From NCBI GenBank assembly GCA_028683855.1, contig JAQUHA010000003.1, positions 62,001-126,000 of the forward strand: a stretch of DNA of 64,000 nt. The letters run 5' to 3'. Numbering within the stretch: the first letter of the stretch is position 1; the number at the start of each line of letters is the position of its first letter. Source of the DNA: Desulfuromonadaceae bacterium (GTDB lineage Bacteria > Desulfobacterota > Desulfuromonadia > Geobacterales > Pseudopelobacteraceae). Positions 7,519-15,810 of the stretch are shown piece by piece. The notes beneath the pieces were generated by a model. The model was not told the DNA's origin and made no database searches. It saw only the letters and a program-made list of their open reading frames with translations. Made by a program: the position numbers and the translations under genes.

Positions 7519-8613
7519 ATGACTAAATACAGCGTAATGTTCTTATTTATTATTGCTCTTCTACCTTTATCAGCACCTCTTTATGTAATGGCTGAAGATT
7601 TATCCGTTTCATTTACGCCGGTTGCTGAAGATAAAATTGTAAAACCGGCAAAGATTACACAGAGTTCAACGGTTAATTTAAAGGATAATGGTCATTTAAA
7701 GGAAATCACACTCTTTACAATAAGTAACGATGGGAGATTGGGGCTTACAGGAGACGAAGACGAGAATGTTTTTATATGGAATATTATGAATGGTGAGCTT
7801 GTACGAAAGTTAGGAGCATCAGACAGATTTAAAATCCGATTGACTTCTGCTGCTTTTTCCCCCGAATCGTCACAAGTCCTCTGGTCAAGGGATTTCAAAA
7901 TCATGCCTGTTCTCTGGGATGTTGAGAGCGGAAGAAGGCTTGCCGTATTCTCTTCAAGGGCTAATGGGCATAATGCTCCTGTTATAGCCGTGAAATTTTC
8001 AAAAGATGGTCGTTATGTTGCCACAGGAGATAAGGAGGGATTCGTTGTTGTATGGAATCGTACTGCAAGAACAGTTGTCAGTAGTTTTAAAGCACACTCG
8101 GGTGAAGCAATGTTTATATTTTTTATTCCTGAGAGTAATGAACTGGTAACTGCAGGAAGTGATGGAGCGGTTAGGTTATGGGATCCGACATCAACATCTG
8201 AACCTCTTGCGACTCTTTTGGAACCTTCAGATGATTCTGTGACTGCACTCACAGGATCAGTTAATGGAGAGTACATTTATGCTGCTTTGGATAATATGAC
8301 GGTAAAAGGGTGGACTGTTTCATCTAGAAGTTTGCGAAGTACCCAGCATTTTAATGACCGCCAGATAAATAGTATTGCGCTTTCACCAGACGGTGATTTT
8401 ATGGCAATTGCAGAAGAGAATGAATCAATATTGATGTGGAGTGTTCGTGAAAGCAAAGTCGCATGGGAAGCGCAACTCGACAAGTCTGCGATACAACTGT
8501 TTTTTTCGTCTGACGGGAAACAGCTGTTTTCTTCAGGAGGAGATCGCTGGATTCGCAAGTGGGATTCTGCTTCGGGACGTTTACTGAAAAAATTTGGCGG
8601 AGCGAGTGAATAA
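7519..8613 (+). CDS. Exported WD40-repeat protein
   Basis: The ATG at 7519 (AAGGA five bases ahead) is preferred to the in-frame GTG at 7501, giving 364 aa with a clear signal peptide (about 1-25, cut near YVMAED). The mature part has about six or seven WD40-like blades. These are recognised by FSKDGRYVATGDKEGFVVVW, TAGSDGAVRLWD, IALSPDGDFMAIAEENESIL and SSDGKQLFSSGGDRWIRKWD. This predicts one beta-propeller used as a protein-docking platform in the periplasm. No catalytic domain is fused and no partner is evident. It converges on purN with only an 8-bp gap and no visible terminator. Confidence 0.8.
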   Translation: MTKYSVMFLFIIALLPLSAPLYVMAEDLSVSFTPVAEDKIVKPAKITQSSTVNLKDNGHLKEITLFTISNDGRLGLTGDEDENVFIWNIMNGELVRKLGASDRFKIRLTSAAFSPESSQVLWSRDFKIMPVLWDVESGRRLAVFSSRANGHNAPVIAVKFSKDGRYVATGDKEGFVVVWNRTARTVVSSFKAHSGEAMFIFFIPESNELVTAGSDGAVRLWDPTSTSEPLATLLEPSDDSVTALTGSVNGEYIYAALDNMTVKGWTVSSRSLRSTQHFNDRQINSIALSPDGDFMAIAEENESILMWSVRESKVAWEAQLDKSAIQLFFSSDGKQLFSSGGDRWIRKWDSASGRLLKKFGGASE

Positions 8614-8621
8614 AGATTATT

Positions 8622-9242
8622 TCAATCAGCAATTAATACTCTTCGATTGTCAATAGTTATCTTCCCTTCAATAAAGAGTTTTATTGCAGCCACATAAGTT
8701 TTATGTTCAGCTTTCTGGATCTTTGCAGATAGTGTGTCCTCGGTATCGTTCTGTTCAACTGGAACAACTGACTGCATGATTATTGGCCCCGTATCTGTAC
8801 CGCTATCAACAAAATGTATGGTGCATCCAGAATAACGAACACCGTAATCAAGCGCCTGCTGCTGAGCATGAAGCCCCTTAAAAGATGGAAGAAGGGCGGG
8901 GTGTATATTCATGATTCGGTTCGGGAAAGCGCCGATCATTACATCAGTAAGAATTCTCATGAAGCCTGCAAGAACCACAAGATCCACCTTACGTTCTTTG
9001 AGAATATCAACTGTTCTTGCATCGTAGGAACGCCTATCAGCAAAATCTGAGTTTGCATGAACAATGCCTTCAATCCCATGACGGGAGGCTCTCTCAAGTG
9101 CATAAGCATCTGCTTTGTTACTTATAACACAGGTTATCTCAGCTTTAAGTTTACCAGCTTCGATATGGTCAATAATTGTCTGAAGATTGGAACCGTTTCC
9201 TGAAACAAGTACTGCCAGTCGGCAAATGTTTTTTTTTGACAT
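8622..9242 (-). CDS. purN: Phosphoribosylglycinamide formyltransferase PurN
   Basis: PurN uses 10-formyl-tetrahydrofolate to formylate GAR in purine synthesis. The 206-aa protein has the phosphate-binding GNGSNLQTII near 15-24 and the catalytic Asn/His pair in MNIHPALLPSFKG. The folate-loop Asp lies in VDSGTDTGPIIMQ. Length is typical. It is downstream of purM with a 4-bp gap, forming a purMN operon. Confidence 0.96.
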   Translation of the reverse strand: MSKKNICRLAVLVSGNGSNLQTIIDHIEAGKLKAEITCVISNKADAYALERASRHGIEGIVHANSDFADRRSYDARTVDILKERKVDLVVLAGFMRILTDVMIGAFPNRIMNIHPALLPSFKGLHAQQQALDYGVRYSGCTIHFVDSGTDTGPIIMQSVVPVEQNDTEDTLSAKIQKAEHKTYVAAIKLFIEGKITIDNRRVLIAD

Positions 9243-9246
9243 ATAA

Positions 9247-10299
9247 TCAAACCCCTAACAATTCAACTCGTTCATCACCATCGTTGCAGGCAGATACGTT
9301 GCCAATCACCCAGGCGGTTTCTCCCAGGCCGTTTAATCTGTCAATTATCTCCTCGGTTTGAGCCTCAGAGACTGCCAAAACCATACCTATTCCCATATTG
9401 AATGTTCTGTACATTTCGTTTACTTCAACAGACCCGGCTTTCTGTAAAACTGAGAAGAGGTTTGGACGTTCCCACTTATCCAGATATATGTGAGCCTGAC
9501 AACCTTTTGGGAGTACTCTTGGTACGTTTTCGAGTAATCCGCCGCCGGTTATATGCGCTATACCATTAATAGTGAAATCTTTTAACAAATTGAGAATTGA
9601 GCGAACATAGATTTTTGTCGGAGTTAGTAAAATATCCGCTACCGTACTTTCAGTACCAGGGAACTTATCATCAATAGAGAGGCCAAGCCGTTCTAAAATA
9701 AGCGTACGTGCAAGAGAATAACCATTGCTGTGCAAACCGCTGGAGGCAATTCCTATAAGATTATTACCGACCGAAATGCATGAACCGTCAATAATATTTT
9801 CCCGGTCAACAACACCTACTGTAAAACCGGCTACATCATATTCACCGTCTGCATAAAAGCCTGGCATTTCAGCCGTTTCACCGCCTATAAGAGCGCATCC
9901 AGCCTGTTTGCACCCTTCTGCTATCCCTTTTACTATTTCAGCTCCCTTCTCAGGAAGCAGTTTGCCGGTAGCAAGATAGTCGAGGAAGAAAAGAGGTTCA
10001 GCGCCCTGAACAATGATATCATTCACACACATTGCAACAAGGTCTATTCCTATTGTGTCGTGCCGATTGGCAAGAAATGCAACTTTCAGTTTTGTGCCGA
10101 CACCGTCAGTTCCAGAAACAAGAACAGGATTTTTGTATTTTGCGGTATTAAGTGAAAACAGTCCGCCAAATCCACCAATGTCAGCCAGTACTTCCGGTCG
10201 TGACGTAGCTTTTACTAACGGCTTGATAAGGTTGACAAAATTATTCCCGGCAACGATATCTACGCCGGAATCTTTATAGGTTGCTGATTTCTCACTCAT
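9247..10299 (-). CDS. purM: Phosphoribosylformylglycinamidine cyclo-ligase PurM (AIR synthetase)
   Basis: PurM closes the imidazole ring of FGAM with ATP to give AIR. The start at 10299 (MSEKSATYKDSGVD) is set by AAGGAGGAAG directly upstream. The longer open frame adds 20 unlikely residues. The resulting 350 aa match the family. Diagnostic stretches are SGTDGVGTKLKVA, the Mg-ATP region GGETAEMPGFY and GLHSNGYSL. Transcribed with purN. Confidence 0.96.
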   Translation of the reverse strand: MSEKSATYKDSGVDIVAGNNFVNLIKPLVKATSRPEVLADIGGFGGLFSLNTAKYKNPVLVSGTDGVGTKLKVAFLANRHDTIGIDLVAMCVNDIIVQGAEPLFFLDYLATGKLLPEKGAEIVKGIAEGCKQAGCALIGGETAEMPGFYADGEYDVAGFTVGVVDRENIIDGSCISVGNNLIGIASSGLHSNGYSLARTLILERLGLSIDDKFPGTESTVADILLTPTKIYVRSILNLLKDFTINGIAHITGGGLLENVPRVLPKGCQAHIYLDKWERPNLFSVLQKAGSVEVNEMYRTFNMGIGMVLAVSEAQTEEIIDRLNGLGETAWVIGNVSACNDGDERVELLGV

Positions 10300-10393
10300 A
10301 TACTTCCTCCTTAAGAAAAGGAATCTTGTAGTACATGAACAGTAAAAAGTCAATTTCAAACTGGATCTAAAAAACAGATAAACAGAATTTCTC

Positions 10394-10422
10394 TTGACAA
10401 ATCCATATCTTTTGAGATTATT
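10394..10422 (+). promoter_or_regulatory. Candidate sigma70 promoter abutting the lytic transglycosylase start
   Basis: TTGACA (10394-10399) is separated by 17 bp from ATTATT (10417-10422). A start site 6-7 bp further on would fall on the ATG at 10429, suggesting a leaderless or very short-leader mRNA. This rests on motif match only. Confidence 0.45.
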
Positions 10423-10428
10423 AGCGCT

Positions 10429-11061
10429 ATGGAATCCTATTTTCTAAACTCTGTTAAGGGAAGTCTCTGTCTGGGTGTATTAATATCCATGCTGACTCTT
10501 CTTTTACCAATTCAGTCAAAAGCTGATATTTACCGATACGTTGATGAAGATGGCATCATTCATTTTACTGACGCTCCCACCGATAAACGTTTTAAAGTTT
10601 TTATGCGTGATCTCAAAAAAGACAAAGAGTTACGTACTAAACTTAAATATGCATCTTCTGTCAATCCTGCCGAATTTGATCAGATAATAAGAAACTGTTC
10701 AGAAAAATATGGAGTTAATCCAAGTCTGGTAAAAGCCGTTATTCATGCAGAATCCGGTTATAATCCTAATGCTGTTTCCAGTAAAGGAGCCAGCGGTTTA
10801 ATGCAGTTAATGCCGGCAACCGCAAGGTCTCTGAATGTTGCTGATAGGTTTAACCCAAAAGATAATGTGGAGGGTGGGGTTAAATATCTCCGTTTTCTGT
10901 TGGATACATTTCGAGGTGATGTAGTGTTAGCTGTTGCAGCTTATAATGCCGGATTGAATAAGGTCGCAAAATATGGTGGAATCCCACCATATAACGAGAC
11001 AAAAACCTATGTTAACAGGGTTCTTGCGTATATGAAGTCTTACGAAGAAAGTGAAATTTAA
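10429..11061 (+). CDS. Exported lytic transglycosylase with DUF4124 domain (SLT family)
   Basis: The 210-aa protein has an N-terminal hydrophobic export segment (about 10-32). It is followed by a DUF4124 module with IYRYVDEDGIIHFTDAP and a C-terminal SLT goose-lysozyme-like domain (about 82-205). The catalytic Glu is in VIHAESGYNPNAVS. SKGASGLMQLMPATARSL and AVAAYNAGLNKV are the other family motifs. It should cleave the MurNAc-GlcNAc bond of peptidoglycan with formation of anhydro-MurNAc. A clear Shine-Dalgarno is missing for the first ATG. An internal ATG at 10489 would shorten the signal region. pgsA follows directly. Confidence 0.88.
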   Translation: MESYFLNSVKGSLCLGVLISMLTLLLPIQSKADIYRYVDEDGIIHFTDAPTDKRFKVFMRDLKKDKELRTKLKYASSVNPAEFDQIIRNCSEKYGVNPSLVKAVIHAESGYNPNAVSSKGASGLMQLMPATARSLNVADRFNPKDNVEGGVKYLRFLLDTFRGDVVLAVAAYNAGLNKVAKYGGIPPYNETKTYVNRVLAYMKSYEESEI

Positions 11062-11064
11062 TTG

Positions 11065-11658
11065 ATGTCAGAAACCAGAACAGGTCAGATTCTTAATTTA
11101 CCGAATATACTTACTTTGATGCGTATTGCAATAATTCCTCTGCTTGCGTTCCTGCTGTTATCTTCATCAAGATCTTCAGGCTTTTGGGCAGCGGCTCTAT
11201 TTGCAATTGCCTCTATTACGGATTGGCTTGATGGCTATTTAGCAAGGCGGATGGGTATTGTTACAATTTTTGGCAAGTTTTTGGATCCAATAGCTGACAA
11301 ACTGATAGTTATGGCTGCTCTTATTATGATTCTGCCGTTTAACCGTGTGCCTGCCTGGATGGTTTTAGTTATTCTAGGGCGTGAGATTATAATAACCGGT
11401 CTTCGCGGAATTGCTTCAACTGAGGGTATTGTCATTCAGGCAAGTGATTTGGGTAAGTATAAGACCATTTTTCAGATTGTAGCAATTCTGGGGCTTGTTT
11501 TGCATTACAACTACAACTGGTTCTTTGGTATTTCACATACCCTGCTTACTGTAAATATGCACAATGTAGGTATGTTTTTTCTCTGGATAGCAACAGTTCT
11601 TACCGTTTGGTCAGGCGTTGACTATCTTAATCGATTCATCAAGATTATTGCCAAATAA
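11065..11658 (+). CDS. pgsA: CDP-diacylglycerol--glycerol-3-phosphate 3-phosphatidyltransferase PgsA
   Basis: PgsA makes phosphatidylglycerol phosphate from CDP-diacylglycerol and glycerol-3-phosphate in the inner membrane. The CDP-alcohol phosphotransferase motif D-x2-D-G-x2-A-R-x8-G-x3-D-x3-D is fully present from DWLDGYLARR to GKFLDPIADK (about 53-80). Four to six membrane segments are apparent over 197 aa. The ATG at 11065 is adopted; a TTG codon directly before it is also possible. It follows the transglycosylase stop by 3 bp. Confidence 0.93.
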   Translation: MSETRTGQILNLPNILTLMRIAIIPLLAFLLLSSSRSSGFWAAALFAIASITDWLDGYLARRMGIVTIFGKFLDPIADKLIVMAALIMILPFNRVPAWMVLVILGREIIITGLRGIASTEGIVIQASDLGKYKTIFQIVAILGLVLHYNYNWFFGISHTLLTVNMHNVGMFFLWIATVLTVWSGVDYLNRFIKIIAK

Positions 11659-11664
11659 AGGGTG

Positions 11665-12369
11665 CTAATGCTTATTTGATTGCCCCATTTCAATCTCAAA
11701 CTCATTTTCATTGATTTTGAAAATTACCCTGTCTTTAAGAATATCCTTTACAATAACACCATCTATCTTTGCCCCGACTGCAACCGGAGTTCCGTTTACA
11801 ATTGCAAGAGTATCGGCGCTGTTATCCTGGAAAGCAATTCCGTTAACCCTTAGTGTCGGTACATTTTTGTTCTGAGTAGCTACAGACTGTGGTGTTGAAG
11901 TAGTTGCAGTTACCGCTTTAGGTATACCTGAGGTTTCAACATTATTCTTACCAGGTTCAGGTATGATAACTTTTTTACTTATCTTATCTCCTCGACCTGA
12001 CTTCAGCTGCAGCATATCTCTGGTTTTTTCTTTTTTTGCAGGTACTATGATTATGGCTGCCGGTGGATGCTCTTCTTTTATGGTTGAAACCGGAGGAACA
12101 ACTGTTTTTGGCTCTTTTCTAACAGATACCGGTTTTGCCGGCAACTCTGCTGTAACGGATTGATCTGTCGAGGGGGCTTTTTTCATATAGAGATAGGTCC
12201 CGCCAGACCCGCCAGCCAGAAGAAGTAATGAAGAGAGTATTACTGCCGTTGAGGATATTTTTGTTGGATTATCAGATCTTAGAATTTCGGAATTAATCTG
12301 CAACTCATCCGGCTGTCGTGCCGATTTATCGTCTTCAAGTTTTTTAAGTGCCTTCAATATTGAGCTCAT
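11665..12369 (-). CDS. GspB-like general secretion pathway protein
   Basis: The 234-aa protein starts with MSSILKALKKLEDDK, typical of GspB/ExeB cytoplasmic N-termini. One membrane helix (about 41-61) follows, then a Pro/Lys/Thr-rich periplasmic linker. The C-terminal type II secretion B domain (about 172-230) begins at LRVNGIAFQDNSADTLAIVN. GspA/GspB (ExeA/ExeB) assemble the outer-membrane secretin through peptidoglycan. Its ATG overlaps the end of the upstream ExeA-like gene by 4 bp, matching the usual gspAB pair. No other type II secretion genes are nearby. Confidence 0.8.
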   Translation of the reverse strand: MSSILKALKKLEDDKSARQPDELQINSEILRSDNPTKISSTAVILSSLLLLAGGSGGTYLYMKKAPSTDQSVTAELPAKPVSVRKEPKTVVPPVSTIKEEHPPAAIIIVPAKKEKTRDMLQLKSGRGDKISKKVIIPEPGKNNVETSGIPKAVTATTSTPQSVATQNKNVPTLRVNGIAFQDNSADTLAIVNGTPVAVGAKIDGVIVKDILKDRVIFKINENEFEIEMGQSNKH

Positions 12370-14063
12370 ATTGAGTGCTCTAAAGCCGAAATTGATGGTA
12401 CTTTTGAATTAGTATAGTATTTGGAAAGGGCGGCAACTGTCAACTCTCCAACTTTTTCATCTACTTCAAAACCGACAGATTTCTGAAAATCTGTCACAGC
12501 TTTAATTGTAATAACATTGTATTCACCATCTATTTCCCCCTTATACAATCCCGCATTTTTAAGGAGTGTCTGTAATGCACGGATCTCATAAAGTTTTTCA
12601 CCCTGTTTAAGTGTGTATGGTATCTGTCCAATATTTTGCCATACAAGATAAAATGTTCCGGTTATTATAGAGTTAAGGGAAGATTTTTGGAGTTTATTGT
12701 TCTCGAGCAGGTTAGATGAAAGTGTCACTGTCTCTTTTTCAATCGCAGTAACAGCTAAAAAATAATTATCAAGAGTGCCTGAGAATTTTGTTTTTACCAG
12801 AAAAGGTATATCGAATTGAGCCACATCATCAAGCGTACCCCTGAATTCGGTAACTCTAAGATTTCTTTTTGCCGCAATTCGTGAATACAAATCAGGAATT
12901 GTCAACATACCACCCATTGATTTTATCTTTCTAACTCCCCATTTATCGGCAATAGCATTGAAGGCACTTATGTGTATATCGTTCTGATTAAATGATAAAA
13001 CTTTTTGCTGCAGTTTTAGAAGAACCGGATCAATGTCGCCAGCACCGCTCCTTGGTGATCCATTTTCTGAATGTTTAATCGCAGCGGCAGTTATCTTTTC
13101 AGGAACGGCAGGTGGTACAGCAGCCTGAGTTGTTTTCTGTTTAGAAAGAATATTAGGCAATAATTTACTTATCTCCCCTGTAAATGCGAGAATAACTGCT
13201 GTCAGAATAATCAATATTAAGGAGAGATAAGCAAAAGAAAACTTCTTGCCCTGAGGCACATTCAAAAGCTCTCTTATAGCTTTTGTAACAACACCGGCTG
13301 TTATTCGCCTACGCTCATCGCCGTAGCCAATCAATAGCGCACGGTCGCAAAGTATATTAATCATTCGAGGGACACCTCTGGTGTAAAGGTATAACCATCT
13401 TATGGCAAACATACTGAAAGAAACACCGCCTGTCTCACCCGCAATTATCATTCTGTGACGTATGTATGCACGAGTTTCCAGCATTGTCATGGATTTGAGA
13501 CGATATCTGACAGCTATACGCTGATTAAGTTGACGCAGTTCCGGTCGACTCAGCAGTTCGCTTAACTCAGGCTGACCCGCCAGAATAATCTGTATAAGCT
13601 TATCGTTATCTGTCTCCAGGTTAGAAATAAGCCGTATCTGTTCGAGTACAGCCGGCTGAAGGTTTTGTGATTCGTCGATAACCAGAACAACAGTTCGCCC
13701 CTCGGCAGTTTCCTGTAACAGAAATTTATTAATCTCTATAAGAAGTTCGTTTGAGTATTGGCTGGTTGAGTCGAGACCGAATTCATGGCAGATACTTCTT
13801 AGTAACTCAACACCTGTAAGACATGGATTTACAATCAGGGCGGTTCTGTAATTTTCTTCCTGAAGCTGACTCAGGAGCGTTCTGAGAACAGTCGTTTTAC
13901 CTGTGCCGACCTCGCCAATCAACTCTATAAAGCCATAATGGTTGTTTATGCCGTAGAGCAGGTGCGCGAATGCTTCTTTATGATTCTTACTGAGGTAAAT
14001 AAAGCGTGGGTTGGGTGTGAGCGTAAAGGGTTTCTCGTTGAATCCGTAATATTTAGTGTACAT
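12366..14063 (-). CDS. ExeA/GspA-type AAA ATPase with peptidoglycan-binding domain
   Basis: The 565-aa protein carries an ExeA-type AAA ATPase domain. Walker A is G50-EVGTGKTT, Walker B is VVLVIDESQNL, and GVPRMINILCDRAL is the sensor-2-like region. A single membrane helix lies near 277-296. After a variable periplasmic region, a PG_binding_1 domain (about 495-550) begins at RALQTLLKNAGLYKGEIDGE. This is the full GspA layout: cytoplasmic ATPase, one helix, periplasmic peptidoglycan binding. It pairs with the downstream gspB-like gene. A second, shorter ExeA-like ATPase sits in the chemotaxis cluster (51795-52595). Confidence 0.88.
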   Translation of the reverse strand: MYTKYYGFNEKPFTLTPNPRFIYLSKNHKEAFAHLLYGINNHYGFIELIGEVGTGKTTVLRTLLSQLQEENYRTALIVNPCLTGVELLRSICHEFGLDSTSQYSNELLIEINKFLLQETAEGRTVVLVIDESQNLQPAVLEQIRLISNLETDNDKLIQIILAGQPELSELLSRPELRQLNQRIAVRYRLKSMTMLETRAYIRHRMIIAGETGGVSFSMFAIRWLYLYTRGVPRMINILCDRALLIGYGDERRRITAGVVTKAIRELLNVPQGKKFSFAYLSLILIILTAVILAFTGEISKLLPNILSKQKTTQAAVPPAVPEKITAAAIKHSENGSPRSGAGDIDPVLLKLQQKVLSFNQNDIHISAFNAIADKWGVRKIKSMGGMLTIPDLYSRIAAKRNLRVTEFRGTLDDVAQFDIPFLVKTKFSGTLDNYFLAVTAIEKETVTLSSNLLENNKLQKSSLNSIITGTFYLVWQNIGQIPYTLKQGEKLYEIRALQTLLKNAGLYKGEIDGEYNVITIKAVTDFQKSVGFEVDEKVGELTVAALSKYYTNSKVPSISALEHSI

Positions 14064-14220
14064 AGTGAGTGACCATCTTAAATTTTTGCTTTTTGGAGAG
14101 ATTTTTACAAATTGTTGAGTGAAAAATATTAAGCCTTGTGTATTTCATAAAAGCTGACTATTTTCAAGTAAAAACAGATAAATTGGCTTATAGTCAGCAT
14201 GGTTGTTAAAATATTCTACA

Positions 14221-15267
14221 ATGGGGATTGTCTTGATTCAGTACATTAAGTATGATCATATAACATACTGTGAAAAAAATCTTAATCTCGATTTAAAAAC
14301 TTCTTCATATCCTGTCGCTTCTCGTTATCCGGTAAGAATTTCTAAATATTATTTTGATCTTATAAAAGATGAAAACGATGCAATATGGAAACAGTGTATG
14401 CCGGATATTCAAGAGTTGGATGACAGTTGTTGCAACTCACCAGATCCTTTGGAAGAGAAATCATTAAGCCCTGTTCCGGGTCTTATACATCGTTATCCAG
14501 ACAGGGTTGTTATTCTGGTTTCGAGTCGTTGTGCGATGTACTGTCGATTTTGTATGCGTAAACGATTAGTCGGAACCGATGAAAATCCAATGTCAGAGAG
14601 TGATTTCAGTAATGCGGTTGATTATATTTCAAGTCATACTGAAATTAACGATGTAATCTTATCCGGCGGTGATCCGCTCATGTTGGATGATAGCTCTCTG
14701 TTCAGTATTTTAAAAGCTCTAAGAGCTATACAGCACGTTAAATTAATCCGGATTGGAACACGGATACCTGTTACTCTTCCGGATAGAGTAACAGCCGGGT
14801 TATGTGCCATACTCCGTAAATTCCAGCCACTTTATATAAATACCCACTTTAATCATCCAGATGAAATAACCGAAAGCTCAACTACTGCCTGTACACTGCT
14901 CTCCGATTCCGGTATACCGCTTGGTAATCAGACTGTTCTGCTTAAAGGTGTTAATGATTCAGTTGAAATAATGCGAAACCTGATGAAAGGATTGCTTGGG
15001 ATAAGGGTGAAGCCGTACTACCTTCATCAGATGGATCTTGTACAGGGGACTGCTCACTTCAGAACACCTGTCAGTACTGGATTAAAAATCATAAGTGCTC
15101 TGCGTGGTCACATCTCCGGTCTGGCAGTGCCGCACTTTGTTATTGATCTTCCTGGAGGGAAGGGTAAGGTTGCTCTTTTGCCGAATGATATCAATATTAA
15201 AGGGAGTAAGTTGCTTATTCGTACTTATACCGGAGAGGAAGTTGTGTATGAGGATATTCTTGAGTAG
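14221..15267 (+). CDS. epmB: EpmB/KamA-type radical SAM lysine 2,3-aminomutase
   Basis: The 348-aa protein has the radical SAM cluster motif C104-x3-C108-x2-C111 (CAMYCRFC). It also has DPLEEKSLSPVPGLIHRYPDR, which is close to the EpmB/KamA N-terminal signature, then LSGGDPLMLDD and a conserved C-terminal PHFVIDLPGGKGKV. EpmB converts (S)-alpha-lysine to (R)-beta-lysine for EF-P. Free lysine-degrading KamA proteins are longer (over 400 aa), so the short length and the presence of efp-epmA in the window favour EpmB. The start is uncertain: ATG 14221, TTG 14233 and TTG 14203 are all possible, and none has a strong ribosome-binding site. Confidence 0.82.
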   Translation: MGIVLIQYIKYDHITYCEKNLNLDLKTSSYPVASRYPVRISKYYFDLIKDENDAIWKQCMPDIQELDDSCCNSPDPLEEKSLSPVPGLIHRYPDRVVILVSSRCAMYCRFCMRKRLVGTDENPMSESDFSNAVDYISSHTEINDVILSGGDPLMLDDSSLFSILKALRAIQHVKLIRIGTRIPVTLPDRVTAGLCAILRKFQPLYINTHFNHPDEITESSTTACTLLSDSGIPLGNQTVLLKGVNDSVEIMRNLMKGLLGIRVKPYYLHQMDLVQGTAHFRTPVSTGLKIISALRGHISGLAVPHFVIDLPGGKGKVALLPNDINIKGSKLLIRTYTGEEVVYEDILE

Positions 15268-15278
15268 TTATAAATAAG

Positions 15279-15312
15279 AAGACCCTCTGACTTTCCAAAG
15301 TCAGAGGGTCTT
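15279..15312. terminator. Strong bidirectional hairpin terminator
   Basis: Arms at 15279-15294 and 15297-15312 are exact 16-bp reverse complements with core ACCCTCTGACTTT and a two-base centre. Short A and T runs flank the stem. It lies between the stops of epmB (+) and rplI (-) and can serve both. Confidence 0.85.
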
Positions 15313-15338
15313 TAATCATAAAGAGTTTTCGTTATACA

Positions 15339-15782
15339 CTAAGCGGCGACAACAGTAATCTTTAGAGTTGCAGTTACTTCAGGGTGAATTTTGAGTGTTG
15401 CGGTGAACTCACCGGTATGTTTGATAGTGTCAGCAAGAACGATGGACTTGCGGTCAATGTCAAAACCGTTGTCTTTAAGAAATGCTGCGATATCGATATT
15501 GGTTACAGCGCCAAAAAGTTTCCCCTCTTCACCCGCTTTATGCGAAAGGACGATTGAAAGAGCTTCAAGTTTTCCACCAAGAGTTTTGGCTGACTCAAGT
15601 GCTTTGTTCTTCTTGTACTCCATCTGGCGTTTTGTGTGCTCAAGTGCTTTGGCGTTTTTTTCTGTAGCAGGAATAGCCAGATTTTTTGGTATAAGATAGT
15701 TGCGGGCGTAGCCTGGAGCTACCTTTACAATGTCACCAATGTGACCCAGTGTTTCAATGTTCTCATTCAGAATAACTTTCAT
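15339..15782 (-). CDS. rplI: Large-subunit ribosomal protein bL9
   Basis: bL9 binds 23S rRNA near the L1 stalk. The start at 15782 (MKVILNENIETLGHIGDIVKV) is chosen for the GAAAGGAG upstream and the exact family N-terminus; the open frame extends a further 29 codons. The 147-aa product has the N-terminal RNA-binding domain with VAPGYARNYLIPKNLA, a charged connecting helix and a C-terminal domain with HPEVTATLKITVV. It is last in the rpsF-rpsR-DUF2232-rplI operon. Confidence 0.96.
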   Translation of the reverse strand: MKVILNENIETLGHIGDIVKVAPGYARNYLIPKNLAIPATEKNAKALEHTKRQMEYKKNKALESAKTLGGKLEALSIVLSHKAGEEGKLFGAVTNIDIAAFLKDNGFDIDRKSIVLADTIKHTGEFTATLKIHPEVTATLKITVVAA

Positions 15783-15810
15783 TTTTTCTCCTTTCGAGCC
15801 TGTTAAGTAG

